From an uncultured Aquimarina sp. (GTDB lineage: Bacteria; Bacteroidota; Bacteroidia; Flavobacteriales; Flavobacteriaceae), in assembly GCA_947496555.1 (NCBI GenBank), contig CANMDH010000025.1:16459-80458 (forward strand): a stretch of DNA of 64,000 nucleotides, read 5' to 3'. Under the pieces are notes generated by a model, which saw nothing but the letters and a program-made list of their open reading frames with translations, did no database searches and was not told where the DNA came from. The position numbers were made by a program, and so were the translations under genes. Shown in pieces: positions 18,595 through 28,658 of the stretch (the stretch's first letter is position 1; each line of letters opens with the position of its first letter).

Positions 18595-19908
18595 ATGGAA
18601 ATTTTTTCTTCTTACAATGTTATTATAGGGATTTCACTGACCATTATCTTATCTTTTATTTTTAATGGTGTCGCCAAAAAAACGAATGTACCTGCAGTAC
18701 TTTTATTAATTGTTCTGGGTGTTGTGTTACAGTATATTCTTAAAGCTTTTGGGGCTGATCCTAACCAGTTTTTATCGATGCTCGAAGTATTGGGGATTGT
18801 AGGTTTAATAATGATTGTACTTGAAGCCGCACTAGAATTAGAACTGAAGAGCGACAAGCTTATGCCCATTCTAAAATCAATGGCGATAGCCTTGATTGGT
18901 TTGGTGGCTTCAGCCTTTATCGCAGCCGTAATATTAAAAGCATTGGTAAAAGATATGTCTATGCAATCGGCGTGGTTATATGCCACTCCTTTGTCAATAT
19001 TATCCAGTGCTATTATAATTCCTAGTGTTTCTTCGTTAAAAGTAGCAAAGAAAGAGTTTCATATCTATGAGAGTACGTTTTCTGATATATTGGGAATCAT
19101 GCTTTTTTATTTCCTAACAGGAAGATTAAACCCGGCAGAAGATTCTGGAGTTGGTGGTTTTTTCCTAAATCTTATTCTCACGATCATAATTTCTCTGGTA
19201 GCTAGTTATGCTATTATCATAATATTTCAGAAGATTAAGAGTCAGGTGAAGCTGTTCTTATTAATAGCGGTGTTACTTTTACTTTATGGATTAGGTAAAA
19301 AGATGCATCTATCATCACTTATCATCATTTTGATCTTTGGATTGGTGATAGCCAATATGAAATTATTTTTTCAGGGACAACTTAGGCAATATCTAGATTT
19401 TGAAAAGGCCAAACACATTTATCATGAATTGCACGTGATCACTGCAGAGACCGCTTTTGTGGTTCGTACACTGTTCTTTGTAATTTTTGGGATTACGATT
19501 GTTCTTTCTTCTTTATTAAGTTTGAAAGTTACATTAATTAGTATTTTGATATTAATTTCAATTTATGCCATTAGGTACGGATTATTACGATTATTTATGG
19601 GGAAAGATATTTTTCCGCAGTTATTTATAGCCCCTAGAGGATTGATTACCGTATTATTGTTTTATGCGATTCCAGCAGAAGCAATGGTTGAAGGGTTTGA
19701 GCCTGGGATATTATTGTTTGTTATCATTGGTACCAGTTTAGTCATGACTGGCGGAATGATACGAGATAAAAAATTGAATCCTCCCGCATTAGAAGAAGCA
19801 AGTGAAGAAGAATCCACTATTGATGAAACAGAATATTTAATTAATAATACCACCGATTTAAGTCAATTGGATAGCACCGACTCATCTGGTGAACATGAAA
19901 CAGAATAA
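18595..19908 (+). CDS. Cation:proton antiporter (CPA1/NhaP-like)
   Basis: A 437-residue membrane protein with 11-13 hydrophobic helices. It begins with a short helix and NVPAVLLLIVLGVVLQYI, the usual second helix of Na+/H+ exchangers. The ETAFVVRTLFFVIFGITI and FIAPRGLITVLLFYAIPAEA segments are typical of the CPA1 family, the latter including the conserved basic residue of the NhaP core. The C-terminal 45 residues form an acidic cytoplasmic tail. It exchanges monovalent cations for protons; ion specificity is not readable. Its stop codon overlaps the ATG of the WYL regulator. Confidence 0.85.
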   Translation: MEIFSSYNVIIGISLTIILSFIFNGVAKKTNVPAVLLLIVLGVVLQYILKAFGADPNQFLSMLEVLGIVGLIMIVLEAALELELKSDKLMPILKSMAIALIGLVASAFIAAVILKALVKDMSMQSAWLYATPLSILSSAIIIPSVSSLKVAKKEFHIYESTFSDILGIMLFYFLTGRLNPAEDSGVGGFFLNLILTIIISLVASYAIIIIFQKIKSQVKLFLLIAVLLLLYGLGKKMHLSSLIIILIFGLVIANMKLFFQGQLRQYLDFEKAKHIYHELHVITAETAFVVRTLFFVIFGITIVLSSLLSLKVTLISILILISIYAIRYGLLRLFMGKDIFPQLFIAPRGLITVLLFYAIPAEAMVEGFEPGILLFVIIGTSLVMTGGMIRDKKLNPPALEEASEEESTIDETEYLINNTTDLSQLDSTDSSGEHETE

Positions 19909-20609
19909 TGAAACGCTTACATCGACTAACAGCCATATTAGTAAAGTTACAATCCAAAAAGGTTGTGCAGGCTTCAGAACTAGCCGATAAGTTTGATGTA
20001 AGTTTGCGTACCATATATCGGGATATGCAGGCGCTTTCTGATGCAGGAGTGCCGATTGGAGCAGAAGCCGGTACAGGGTATTTTTTGGTTGATGGATATT
20101 CTTTACCTCCCGTTATGTTTACAGAGAAAGAAGCCAATGCACTTCTTACCGCTTCAAAAATTATCAATACCAATAATGATCAATCGCTTATTAATGAATA
20201 TCAGGAAGCTATTGAAAAGGTTATAGCCGTACTTAAGACATCGCAAAAAAAGAAATTAGAAATTCTTGATCAACGTATTTTTACTTATAACAAAAGCGTT
20301 CGGCATCCCAGTAATTCATTATCTATTATCCAACAAGCTATAACCGATTTGAGAGTCTTGGAAATTCAATATACCAAAGTGACCAATGAGTTTAGCAAAA
20401 GATTGGTAGAACCTTTGGGAGTATATTTTACCAATAATACCTGGATCATGATTGCCTATTGTAGATTACGCAAAGATTACCGTGAGTTTAGAACAGATCG
20501 CATTCATAATATATTAGAAACTCAAGAACTATTTCAAGCACAACAATTTACCCTTGAAGACTACTATAACAGAAGGGCGCATCTATACCGAACAAATATT
20601 TCTTCTTAA
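19908..20609 (+). CDS. YafY-family transcriptional regulator (HTH + WYL)
   Basis: A 233-residue regulator. Residues 1-60 form a winged helix (HTH_11): MKRLHRLTAILVKLQSKKVV followed by SLRTIYRDMQALSDAGVPIG, the recognition helix of YafY/DeoR-like proteins. The C-terminal part (ITDLRVLEIQYTKVTN to YCRLRKDYREFRTDRI) is a WYL domain, a ligand-binding fold. It overlaps the antiporter by one base (TAATG), so both are translated from one mRNA. A small lipoprotein gene follows after 64 bp and is a likely target. Confidence 0.85.
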   Translation: MKRLHRLTAILVKLQSKKVVQASELADKFDVSLRTIYRDMQALSDAGVPIGAEAGTGYFLVDGYSLPPVMFTEKEANALLTASKIINTNNDQSLINEYQEAIEKVIAVLKTSQKKKLEILDQRIFTYNKSVRHPSNSLSIIQQAITDLRVLEIQYTKVTNEFSKRLVEPLGVYFTNNTWIMIAYCRLRKDYREFRTDRIHNILETQELFQAQQFTLEDYYNRRAHLYRTNISS

Positions 20610-20673
20610 AATAAAAAACTACTGACATAGGGTTGTCATAGACCCGGTTTAATTTTGATTAAAATTAATTCTC

Positions 20674-21066
20674 ATGAACAAATTAATTATAATCATCATG
20701 GTAAATCTATTGTTTAATTGTACCACAAAACCTGATCAAAACCTATCGCAAATGAAAACCAAACCCAACGTTGTAGAAGTTGTAATGTTTGATGCTTACC
20801 CTGGATATTCAAAAAATGAAGTGCAAAAGGCATTGGCATCACTTAATGATATTTTAAAATTATACTACGGATTTATTGAAAGAACGACGGCAAGTAGTGA
20901 AAATGGAAAATACATTGATATTGTATATTGGACGGATATGAAGTCTGCCAAAGATGCGGCCAAAAATGTATTAAAGAACGAAGAAGCTGCGGCAGTTTTT
21001 AATATTATTAAGCCGGAATCAGTGCAAATGTATCATTTCGATACTTTCAATCAATTTGAAGAATAA
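20674..21066 (+). CDS. Small lipoprotein with dimeric alpha/beta-barrel-like domain
   Basis: A 130-residue protein with a hydrophobic leader and LLFNCTTKP, a plausible lipobox with Cys16. The remaining domain (VVEVVMFDAYPGYSKNEVQK to VYWTDMKSAKDAAKNVLKNE) has the beta-alpha-beta-beta-alpha-beta layout of stress-responsive/ABM-type ferredoxin-like domains. Homologous domains are often next to WYL regulators, which fits its position after the YafY-type gene. Function unknown. Confidence 0.65.
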   Translation: MNKLIIIIMVNLLFNCTTKPDQNLSQMKTKPNVVEVVMFDAYPGYSKNEVQKALASLNDILKLYYGFIERTTASSENGKYIDIVYWTDMKSAKDAAKNVLKNEEAAAVFNIIKPESVQMYHFDTFNQFEE

Positions 21067-21080
21067 TTGTAGAAAACAAT

Positions 21081-21148
21081 ACCTTCATCTTGGGTAAAAG
21101 TTTATTGTCTTTCCCTTGGAGGGGGTTAAAGAGATGAAGGTTTTGTTT
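21081..21148 (+). terminator. Terminator hairpin with long loop
   Basis: ACCTTCATCT at 21081-21090 pairs with AGATGAAGGT at 21132-21141, followed by TTTGTTTTTTT. The 41-nt loop is long, but the perfect 10-bp stem and T tract lie just after the 20674 gene. Confidence 0.6.
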
Positions 21149-21194
21149 TTTTATTTTCTTTACATTTGATATCATTTACACAAAAAATCTATAC

Positions 21195-21995
21195 ATGATC
21201 CCGGAATATATACTTAACCGAAAAGGAGCTCGTAGCTTAAAAGACCTTAATCCTGAAGTTATAGAGTATTTAAACAAAGGTCTAATCGAAACAGCCAATC
21301 TAATGGAATGGCTTGCCGTTGATCAACTACAATTATTAAAAGGTATTTTGAGTGATCTGGGTAAGTTAAGTTGGTATGATAATTTTTATGAAGCCGTTTC
21401 TGCACAAAAAAAACCATCTGCCAATACAACCACAAAAATTGTTGGAATCACCTTTTTACAGCTTACCGATAATGTAGAGATACTAAAACACCTCACTAGT
21501 CACAGTTCTGATGTGCCAAGATGTTGGGCTGCTTATTGGTCCGGAATAAGAGAAACCGATATCGTTAAGAGGTTAAAAGCTATTAAACCATATGCCGCCG
21601 ATACGCATTTTGGTGTTCGTGAAGTAGCTATATTTGCTTCAAAAGAGGCGATTATTGAGGATTTAGATACTTCTATAAATATACTTTCAGGGTGGACTAC
21701 AAGCGATGATGAAAATGTGCGGCGATTTGCTGCCGAAGCAACCAGACCTATTGGTGTGTGGACCAAAAAGATTGATGCCCTTAAGGAAAATCCCGAACAA
21801 GGGATTCGTATTCTAGACCCTCTTAAATCGGATTCTTCAAAATATGTAAGAGATTCGGTTGGTAATTGGCTAAATGACGCAAGTAAAACAAGACCAGATT
21901 GGGTTATGAAGATAACCGGCCAATGGAAAAAAGAATCTGCTACAAAAGAAACGCAGTATATTATCAAAAAGGCATTGCGTTCAATTAACAAATAA
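21195..21995 (+). CDS. DNA alkylation repair protein (AlkC/AlkD-like HEAT repeats)
   Basis: A 266-residue all-helical protein built of HEAT-like repeats. Typical segments of the DNA alkylation repair superfamily are HFGVREVAIFASKEAI, DDENVRRFAAEATRPIGVW and SKYVRDSVGNWLNDASKTRP, with the Trp and Asp positions that AlkC/AlkD-type glycosylases use around the alkylated base. It probably excises or binds alkylated purines, but substrate cannot be deduced. It has no signal peptide. It is monocistronic between two terminators or gaps. Confidence 0.75.
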   Translation: MIPEYILNRKGARSLKDLNPEVIEYLNKGLIETANLMEWLAVDQLQLLKGILSDLGKLSWYDNFYEAVSAQKKPSANTTTKIVGITFLQLTDNVEILKHLTSHSSDVPRCWAAYWSGIRETDIVKRLKAIKPYAADTHFGVREVAIFASKEAIIEDLDTSINILSGWTTSDDENVRRFAAEATRPIGVWTKKIDALKENPEQGIRILDPLKSDSSKYVRDSVGNWLNDASKTRPDWVMKITGQWKKESATKETQYIIKKALRSINK

Positions 21996-22196
21996 AATGC
22001 ATTGAGACTAGACGGTTTTATTACTGGAAATCGTTTGCGTAGTATTAAAAAATGAAATTTTGGGTTATATTTTTGTCAAATAACCAGTAAAGACTTTTCT
22101 TTTTAAGATAATTACGCCTACTATTTATTTCCTTTTTTATAGTTTTAGGTGATTTTTTACGACTTAGGTATCTATCACATAAAATAGGCCATTACA

Positions 22197-23612
22197 ATGA
22201 ATATTCTTCATGTTAGTATTGAATGTTATCCTATTGCAAAAGTTGGCGGACTTGCAGATGTTGTTGGTGCTTTACCAAAGTATCAAAATAGCTTAGGACA
22301 TAATGCAGGTGTAATCATTCCGTTTCATGATAACAAGTTCACTGAAGAAGCAGAGCTTATAAAGATTCATAAAGGTACCTTACAGTTAGGTGAAGATCTT
22401 CATTCTTATAGTATAAAAAAGCTCGTTAATCCAGATTTAGGGTTTATAGTGTATATGGTGCATATCCCAAGGCTACTAGATAGAACAATGGTGTATGGGC
22501 ATCCTGATGAAATAGAACGTTTTATTGCTTTTCAAAAGGCAGTATTAGATTGGATCAGTTTAGAGAAAAATATTCCAGACATAGTTCATTGTCATGACCA
22601 TCATACCGGATTAATTCCCTTCATGATGACTCATGCTGATCAATATACTGCTCTACGTAATATACCTACGATTTTTACTATACACAATGCACAGTATCAA
22701 GGACAACTATCTTATGATAAGCTATATTATTTACCGCAATTTGATCATAAAAAAATAGGATTATTAGATTGGGATCATCGTATTAATCCTTTGGCTACAG
22801 GTGTCAAAAATGCCTGGAAAGTAACTACGGTATCGCCTAATTATATGAAAGAACTGCAGGAAAGAGCAAATGGTTTGGAGCGTCTTTTGCGAGACGAAAG
22901 TAAAAAATGCGTTGGGATTCTTAATGGTATAGATACAGAAACATGGAACCCTGAAACTGATCCAATGCTTATTAAAAATTATAAGCTAAGTACACTAGTT
23001 TCAGGAAGAAAAGCCAATAAAAAGTGGTTGTGCGATAATTTTGATTTATCGATTGAAAAACCACTTTTTGCTTTTATTGGCAGGTTGGTAAATGAAAAAG
23101 GAGCTGACTTACTTGCTGAAATAATAGCGGAATCACTTAGTAATACGGATATTAATATCCTGATCCTAGGATCTGGAAACCAACAAATAGAGGAAAAACT
23201 AAGATCGTTAAGGGAACGATTTATTGATAGATATCATGTTCATATTGGATATGACGAACAGCTATCCCATATCATTTATAGTGGTGCAGACTTCTTATTA
23301 ATGCCTTCTCGGGTAGAACCATGTGGGCTTAACCAAATGTACGCTTTGCGCTACGGTACTATACCTATAGTACGTAGAACGGGAGGTTTAAAAGATACGG
23401 TAGTCGATATTGGAGATGGAGGTTTTGGAATTTGCCATGATCAAGCATTGGTTTGGGATGTTTGTTATTCGATAAAAAGAGCAATCGCTTTATTTGATGA
23501 TCAATCAGCTTATAAACGGTTGCAAAGACAAATTATGAAAATTGATCATTCATGGCATCGATCGGCTCAAGAATACTTAGATTTATATAATTCCCTTATA
23601 CAACTAAAATGA
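22197..23612 (+). CDS. glgA: Glycogen synthase (ADP-glucose, GT5)
   Basis: A 471-residue GT5 enzyme that transfers glucose from ADP-glucose to an alpha-1,4-glucan. The N-terminus has IAKVGGLADVVGALPK, the ADP-glucose binding motif. The C-terminal Rossmann domain has FIGRLVNEKGADLL and PSRVEPCGLNQMYALRYGTI followed by RRTGGLKDTV, with the catalytic Glu of the EPCG motif. Length is normal. It overlaps glgC by four bases (ATGA), so they are translationally coupled. In organisms with glgE such enzymes can also make maltose-1-phosphate; the family (GT5 rather than GT4 GlgM) makes chain elongation the safer call. Confidence 0.9.
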   Translation: MNILHVSIECYPIAKVGGLADVVGALPKYQNSLGHNAGVIIPFHDNKFTEEAELIKIHKGTLQLGEDLHSYSIKKLVNPDLGFIVYMVHIPRLLDRTMVYGHPDEIERFIAFQKAVLDWISLEKNIPDIVHCHDHHTGLIPFMMTHADQYTALRNIPTIFTIHNAQYQGQLSYDKLYYLPQFDHKKIGLLDWDHRINPLATGVKNAWKVTTVSPNYMKELQERANGLERLLRDESKKCVGILNGIDTETWNPETDPMLIKNYKLSTLVSGRKANKKWLCDNFDLSIEKPLFAFIGRLVNEKGADLLAEIIAESLSNTDINILILGSGNQQIEEKLRSLRERFIDRYHVHIGYDEQLSHIIYSGADFLLMPSRVEPCGLNQMYALRYGTIPIVRRTGGLKDTVVDIGDGGFGICHDQALVWDVCYSIKRAIALFDDQSAYKRLQRQIMKIDHSWHRSAQEYLDLYNSLIQLK

Positions 23613-24880
23613 TCAATAAAAAAGTCTTAGCAATTATCCTAGGTGGAGGGCAAGGTACACGATTGTTTCCGCTTACAGAAAAAAGATCCAAACCGGCAGT
23701 ATCAATTGCCGGAAAATATCGGTTGGTCGATATTCCTATTTCAAATTGTATCCATTGCGATATTAAAAGAATGTTTGTGCTCACTCAGTTTAATTCGGCT
23801 TCCTTAAACAGACATATCAAAAACACCTATATTTTTAGTTCTTTCAGCGATGCATTTGTTGATATTTTGGCAGCAGAACAAACTCCCGATAATAAAACAT
23901 GGTATCAGGGGACGGCTGATGCTGTGCGCCAAACGATGTATCATTTATTAAATCATGAATTCGAGTATGCTTTAATTCTCTCTGGAGATCAATTGTATAA
24001 AATGGATTTTAATGAAATGTTAAATGAGCATATCCAAAAAGGAGCAGAAATATCTATCGCAACCCTTCCCGTTACAGCCAAAGAAGCTACGCAGTTTGGT
24101 ATTCTTAAAACCGATGAAGAAAGTTTTATCTCATCTTTTATCGAGAAACCAAATCTGGATAAATTACCCGGGTGGGAATCTGGGGTGGGAGAAGAGATGA
24201 GAAAAGAAAATAGGCACTATTTGGCTTCTATGGGGATTTATATCTTCAACAAACAATTATTAATCGATATACTATCTGATCCAACGACTGTAGATTTCGG
24301 CAAAGAAATTATACCGCAATCTATAAACAATCATAAAGTATTGGCTTATCAATATGAAGGGTACTGGACCGATATAGGTAATGTCTCTGCTTTTTTTGAA
24401 GCAAATATCAAGTTAACAGATGAAATCCCTCAATTCGACTTATTCAATAAAAGTAGTACAGTATTAACGCGTCCTCGTATATTACCTCCATCCAAAATTT
24501 CAGGCACGAAACTCAACAAATCAATGATTGCTGAAGGGTGCATCATTAACGCTAAAGAAATTGAGCGTTCTGTGATCGGAATTCGATCAAGAATAGGAAA
24601 AGATACCATAATTAAAAACACCTACATGATTGGGAGTAATTCGTATGAAGATATCGACGAATTAGAGCAGAATCGTATAAATGGAATTCCTTCTTTTGGA
24701 GTTGGAGAACGATGTTCGATCAATAATACAATTATAGATAAGGATGCAAGGATTGGAAACGATGTAACGATTCATGGAGGACAACATCTAGAAGATACCG
24801 AACAAGAATCATATGTGATCAAAGACGGAATTGTTGTTGTTAAGAGTAAATCTATAATTCCCGACGGTTTTAGCTTATAA
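23609..24880 (+). CDS. glgC: Glucose-1-phosphate adenylyltransferase
   Basis: A 423-residue ADP-glucose pyrophosphorylase. The nucleotide-binding loop GGGQGTRLFPLTEKRSKPAV starts at residue 13, followed by LVDIPISNCIHC. LSGDQLYKMDF holds the metal-binding Asp, FIEKP the sugar-phosphate Lys, and GYWTDIGNVSAFFEAN is typical. The C-terminal third is a left-handed beta-helix with hexapeptide repeats. It supplies ADP-glucose to GlgA. It starts within the glgA stop codon. Confidence 0.92.
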   Translation: MINKKVLAIILGGGQGTRLFPLTEKRSKPAVSIAGKYRLVDIPISNCIHCDIKRMFVLTQFNSASLNRHIKNTYIFSSFSDAFVDILAAEQTPDNKTWYQGTADAVRQTMYHLLNHEFEYALILSGDQLYKMDFNEMLNEHIQKGAEISIATLPVTAKEATQFGILKTDEESFISSFIEKPNLDKLPGWESGVGEEMRKENRHYLASMGIYIFNKQLLIDILSDPTTVDFGKEIIPQSINNHKVLAYQYEGYWTDIGNVSAFFEANIKLTDEIPQFDLFNKSSTVLTRPRILPPSKISGTKLNKSMIAEGCIINAKEIERSVIGIRSRIGKDTIIKNTYMIGSNSYEDIDELEQNRINGIPSFGVGERCSINNTIIDKDARIGNDVTIHGGQHLEDTEQESYVIKDGIVVVKSKSIIPDGFSL

Positions 24881-24933
24881 AACTTCTTTTTTATCATTTT
24901 CTTATGAAAGAAATCTAGCGAAAGATTTCCGAA

Positions 24934-24945
24934 AACGTTATTGTT
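24934..24945. promoter_or_regulatory. Candidate operator AACGTTATTGTT upstream of glgE
   Basis: Located 126 bp before glgE, in a G-AAAACGTTAT context. It matches two other sites in the window, at 30665 (AACGTTTTCGTT, before the GH31 gene) and 45453 (AACGTTATCGTT). The central ACGT with A/T-rich arms resembles LacI-family operators; binding is inferred only. Confidence 0.4.
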
Positions 24946-25070
24946 TATAAATTCTCACATTTCGTGTCAAAATCTTACAAATTACAAGCATCGTTTTCAG
25001 AAATAAATAATAAATTGGGAATGAATTTGCAAATAAATCAAAATCTGTTCATCTTAATTTATAATTCTTC

Positions 25071-27011
25071 ATGCTTAATCAAGAACGTATTGTCATTGAA
25101 AATGTAACTCCAGAATTAAATAGCGGAGTTTTTTTTATCAAAAGAGTAATTGGTGAAAAAATATTTATCACCGCAGATGTTATTGGCGATGGACATGATA
25201 TAGTACAAGCTAGTATTATATATAAGCATGAAAAGGATACCTCTTGGAGCGAAACTAGAATGGATCCCGGGAATAATGATTCTTGGAAAGGAGTGTTCAA
25301 AGTTGAAAAACAAGGGTATTATACGTATAAAATACAAGGTTGGGTTGATTATGCCTTAAATTGGCAACATGGTACTATTAGAAAGATAGAGGATGGGCAA
25401 CATGTATCCTCAGAATTATTAGAAGGTCGCACATATCTAGAGGGGATATCAAACGAAGTAGATGCAGATGAAAAAAAATACATAAAAAAGCTTTCTGATC
25501 TTTTTAAAAAGGAAGACAAATACGATGAAGCTATTATAGAAGCAAAAAGCGATGCACTTCATGATTTGTTTTATAAATATCCTTCTAGGGGATTAATGGC
25601 GACCTATAAAGAATTAAAGGTATATGTAGATCGCGAAAAAGCAAGGTTTAGTACATGGTATGAATTTTTTCCGCGAAGCGCTTCACAAACTGAAGGAAAG
25701 CACGGGACATTTAAAGACTGTGAACGATTACTGCCAAAGATTGCTGAAATGGGGTTTGATATTTTATACTTTCCGCCCATTCATCCAATTGGCGAAGTAA
25801 ATCGTAAAGGCAAAAACAATACTACAGATGCAGATAAAGATGATGTTGGTTCTCCTTGGGGTATTGGGTCCAAAGATGGAGGACATACCAGCGTTCATAA
25901 AGAATTAGGAACGCTGCAAGATTTTAAAGACCTAGTCGCCAAAGCGCAGGAATTGGAAATAGAAGTTGCCATGGATTATGCGCTGCAAGCAGCACCAGAC
26001 CATCCTTGGGTGAAAGAACATCCAGAGTTTTTTAAATGGCGTCCAGACGGGACCGTTCAATATGCAGAGAATCCACCCAAGAAATACCAGGATATTCAAC
26101 CTATATATTTTGATACCACCGAATGGAATTCGATGTGGCAAGAACTGCTAGCAACAGCTATGTTTTGGGTAGAAGAGTGTGGGATAAAAGTATTTAGAGT
26201 CGATAATCCACATACCAAACCGTTTCATTTTTGGGGATGGCTAATTGGTGAAATTAAAAACAAATATCCCGACGTGTTGTTTTTATCAGAGGCTTTTACA
26301 AAACCAAAAGTAATGCAACAGTTGGCCAAACAAGGATTCACACAGTCCTATACTTATTTTACATGGCGCAACAGCAAACATGAACTTATTGAGTATATAG
26401 AGGATTTGACCGTGAGTGATCAGAAAGATTATTTTCGTCCTAATTTCTGGCCAAATACACCAGATATAAATCCTTATCATCTTCAGGGTGCTAATGAAGC
26501 AATGCACTTGATTCGATATGCTTTAGCATCTACATTAAGCTCTAATACAGGTATTTATGGACCTGTATTTGAACAAATGGTTTCAGATGCAATTCCTGGC
26601 AAAGAAGAGTATCTTGATAGTGAAAAGTATCAATTACGCCATTGGGACTGGGAAGTTAAAAATAAATTGACCACCATTATCACAAGCATTAACCGCATCA
26701 GAAAAGAGAATAAAGCGCTTCAACAGACCAATAATATCAAATTTTGCAATATTGAAAATGATCAATTAATTGCATTTTATAAGTATGATGATGATAAGAC
26801 CAATGAGTTATTGATTATTATAAGCTTAGATCCATATTATTCCCAACAAGGAAATATTCAACTCCCCCTATATGAACTTGGAGTGCACGCCGGACACAAT
26901 ATCGAAGTGCACGACCTTATTACCAAAAGTAGTTATCACTGGAATAACGAGTGGAACTATGTAGAACTACATCCTACTTTACCTATGCACATTTTTAAAA
27001 TTAAAAAGTGA
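25071..27011 (+). CDS. glgE: Alpha-1,4-glucan:maltose-1-phosphate maltosyltransferase
   Basis: A 646-residue GH13_3 enzyme that adds maltosyl units from maltose-1-phosphate to alpha-glucan. Features: N-terminal beta domain with NDSWKGVFKVEKQGYYTYKI; the GlgE-specific RARFSTWYEFFPRS-type segment (here EKARFSTWYEFFPRSAS); DILYFPPIHPIGEVNRKGKN; catalytic VFRVDNPHTKP with the nucleophile Asp; LFLSEAFTKP with the Glu acid/base; and PNFWPNTPDINP. Length is close to the family norm. The maltokinase gene follows after 6 bp. A 190-bp gap with an operator-like motif separates it from glgC, so it may have its own promoter. Confidence 0.92.
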   Translation: MLNQERIVIENVTPELNSGVFFIKRVIGEKIFITADVIGDGHDIVQASIIYKHEKDTSWSETRMDPGNNDSWKGVFKVEKQGYYTYKIQGWVDYALNWQHGTIRKIEDGQHVSSELLEGRTYLEGISNEVDADEKKYIKKLSDLFKKEDKYDEAIIEAKSDALHDLFYKYPSRGLMATYKELKVYVDREKARFSTWYEFFPRSASQTEGKHGTFKDCERLLPKIAEMGFDILYFPPIHPIGEVNRKGKNNTTDADKDDVGSPWGIGSKDGGHTSVHKELGTLQDFKDLVAKAQELEIEVAMDYALQAAPDHPWVKEHPEFFKWRPDGTVQYAENPPKKYQDIQPIYFDTTEWNSMWQELLATAMFWVEECGIKVFRVDNPHTKPFHFWGWLIGEIKNKYPDVLFLSEAFTKPKVMQQLAKQGFTQSYTYFTWRNSKHELIEYIEDLTVSDQKDYFRPNFWPNTPDINPYHLQGANEAMHLIRYALASTLSSNTGIYGPVFEQMVSDAIPGKEEYLDSEKYQLRHWDWEVKNKLTTIITSINRIRKENKALQQTNNIKFCNIENDQLIAFYKYDDDKTNELLIIISLDPYYSQQGNIQLPLYELGVHAGHNIEVHDLITKSSYHWNNEWNYVELHPTLPMHIFKIKK

Positions 27012-27017
27012 TGTAGT

Positions 27018-28649
27018 ATGACGACAGAGACCAAACCCAAAAAAGACCTTAATGATGAGTATATTTACAAATCTGACTGGTCTGAATTGTTTAAAAATGC
27101 GCAATTTGTTGAAGAATTGTGTGAGGATATTCTAGAGCCTTATATTATTACCAAACGGTGGTATGGGGGCAAAGCCAGTGCGCTTAAATATATAGAACTG
27201 ATCGATCATTTCAAGATTGAAGATGATCAAGACCTATTTTATGGTTTGGTACTTGAAGTAAATTTTAGGGAAGCTTTTGTACAGAATTATTTTGTCCCTA
27301 TTGCGCTGGTAACCGATCAAGATTTTTCTCAGGATGATATTATAACCAGGATTCAACTTAATGAAATCAAGGGATTTTTGGTGGATGCAACACTTCTGGA
27401 ATCATTTAGGAGACAAATTTTTGAAAAAATACTCGAAGGAGCCAAAACAAAATACAAAGGTTTAGAATTTAGACGTGGACGAGGATGTAAGGATACCAAA
27501 TATGTTTCTTCTCGTTTTCTAGGGGCCGAACAAAGCAATACTTCTATCATTTTTAATGATAAATATATTCTCAAGATTTTTAGAAGAATATTCACCGATC
27601 AAAATCCAGATTATGAAATCAATAAATATCTAACAGATAAGGGGGTTTTTAAAAACACGCCTAAATATAGTGGGAGTATTACCCTTCGATTTTCAGATAA
27701 AAACGTAATAACGCTTTCTTTGATGCAGCGTTTGGTAAAAAATCAAGGTGACGCCTGGGAATATTTTCTTGAGCAACTTAAGGGTATTTTTAAGAAACTA
27801 AGCGAAATAAATCCCGATGTAACCCAAATACAGCCCATTGGGATGTTTGATAAGATTGATTTAAGTATAATTCCTGATGAGATCATGAATTATTGCCCAA
27901 TGTCGTTTTTTGAAGATATCGATCAGCTGGCTCTTCGCACAGCTCAAATGCATGTAGCTTTAGGACTAGAACGAATTAACACACAATTCACTCCGCAAAT
28001 TTATAGTAATGACTATTCTGTGTGGCTCAAGAATCGATTGATCTATCAATTCGAGAACCGAGTAAATTTGGTAGAGAATAATATCCATAAACTAGAAGGA
28101 CTACGGCTAGAACTTGCCCACGAGTTCCTAGAAAAGAAGAAAGAAATTCGTAAACGCTTGCTTGATTTCGACGAAAGCAAATTAAAAGGAGAACGTATCC
28201 GTATTCACGGGGATTATCACCTGGGGCAAGTATTGGTAAGTGATCATGATTTTTATATCATCGATTTTGAGGGAGAACCCGAGAGCACTATTAGGGATCG
28301 CAAGGTGAAGCAACCGCCACTTAAAGATGTGGCAGGAATCTTTAGGTCCTTTAACTATGCAGTATATTCCACTATTTTCAATAATATGGAGGACTTTAAA
28401 TATACCAAAGAAGAATTGTTCCATTTTGCTGAAGTCCTGTATAGTTATATGGTTGCCGTTTTCCTAAGGAGGTATATAAAATATGTACAGTCCCATAATC
28501 TAAGTATAGGATACAAAAAGGAAATAAAGTTTATACTTAATTATTGCTTGTTAGAAAAAGCAGTGTACGAATTAGGATATGAATTGAATAGTAGACCCAG
28601 GTGGGCAGTAATCCCCTTAAAAGGAATTTCAAAAATTATTAATAGCTAA
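27018..28649 (+). CDS. mak: Maltokinase (maltose to maltose-1-phosphate)
   Basis: A 543-residue aminoglycoside-phosphotransferase-fold kinase. The N-terminal cap has ITKRWYGGKASALKYIELID, typical of actinobacterial and TreS-linked maltokinases. The kinase core shows IHGDYHLGQVLVSDHDFYII followed by DFEGEPES: the catalytic Asp lies in HGDYH and the metal Asp in DFEGEP. It should supply maltose-1-phosphate to GlgE, encoded just upstream. In many genomes maltokinase is fused or next to trehalose synthase; here it is separate and no treS gene is present in the operon. Confidence 0.88.
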   Translation: MTTETKPKKDLNDEYIYKSDWSELFKNAQFVEELCEDILEPYIITKRWYGGKASALKYIELIDHFKIEDDQDLFYGLVLEVNFREAFVQNYFVPIALVTDQDFSQDDIITRIQLNEIKGFLVDATLLESFRRQIFEKILEGAKTKYKGLEFRRGRGCKDTKYVSSRFLGAEQSNTSIIFNDKYILKIFRRIFTDQNPDYEINKYLTDKGVFKNTPKYSGSITLRFSDKNVITLSLMQRLVKNQGDAWEYFLEQLKGIFKKLSEINPDVTQIQPIGMFDKIDLSIIPDEIMNYCPMSFFEDIDQLALRTAQMHVALGLERINTQFTPQIYSNDYSVWLKNRLIYQFENRVNLVENNIHKLEGLRLELAHEFLEKKKEIRKRLLDFDESKLKGERIRIHGDYHLGQVLVSDHDFYIIDFEGEPESTIRDRKVKQPPLKDVAGIFRSFNYAVYSTIFNNMEDFKYTKEELFHFAEVLYSYMVAVFLRRYIKYVQSHNLSIGYKKEIKFILNYCLLEKAVYELGYELNSRPRWAVIPLKGISKIINS

Positions 28650-28658
28650 ACCCAAAAT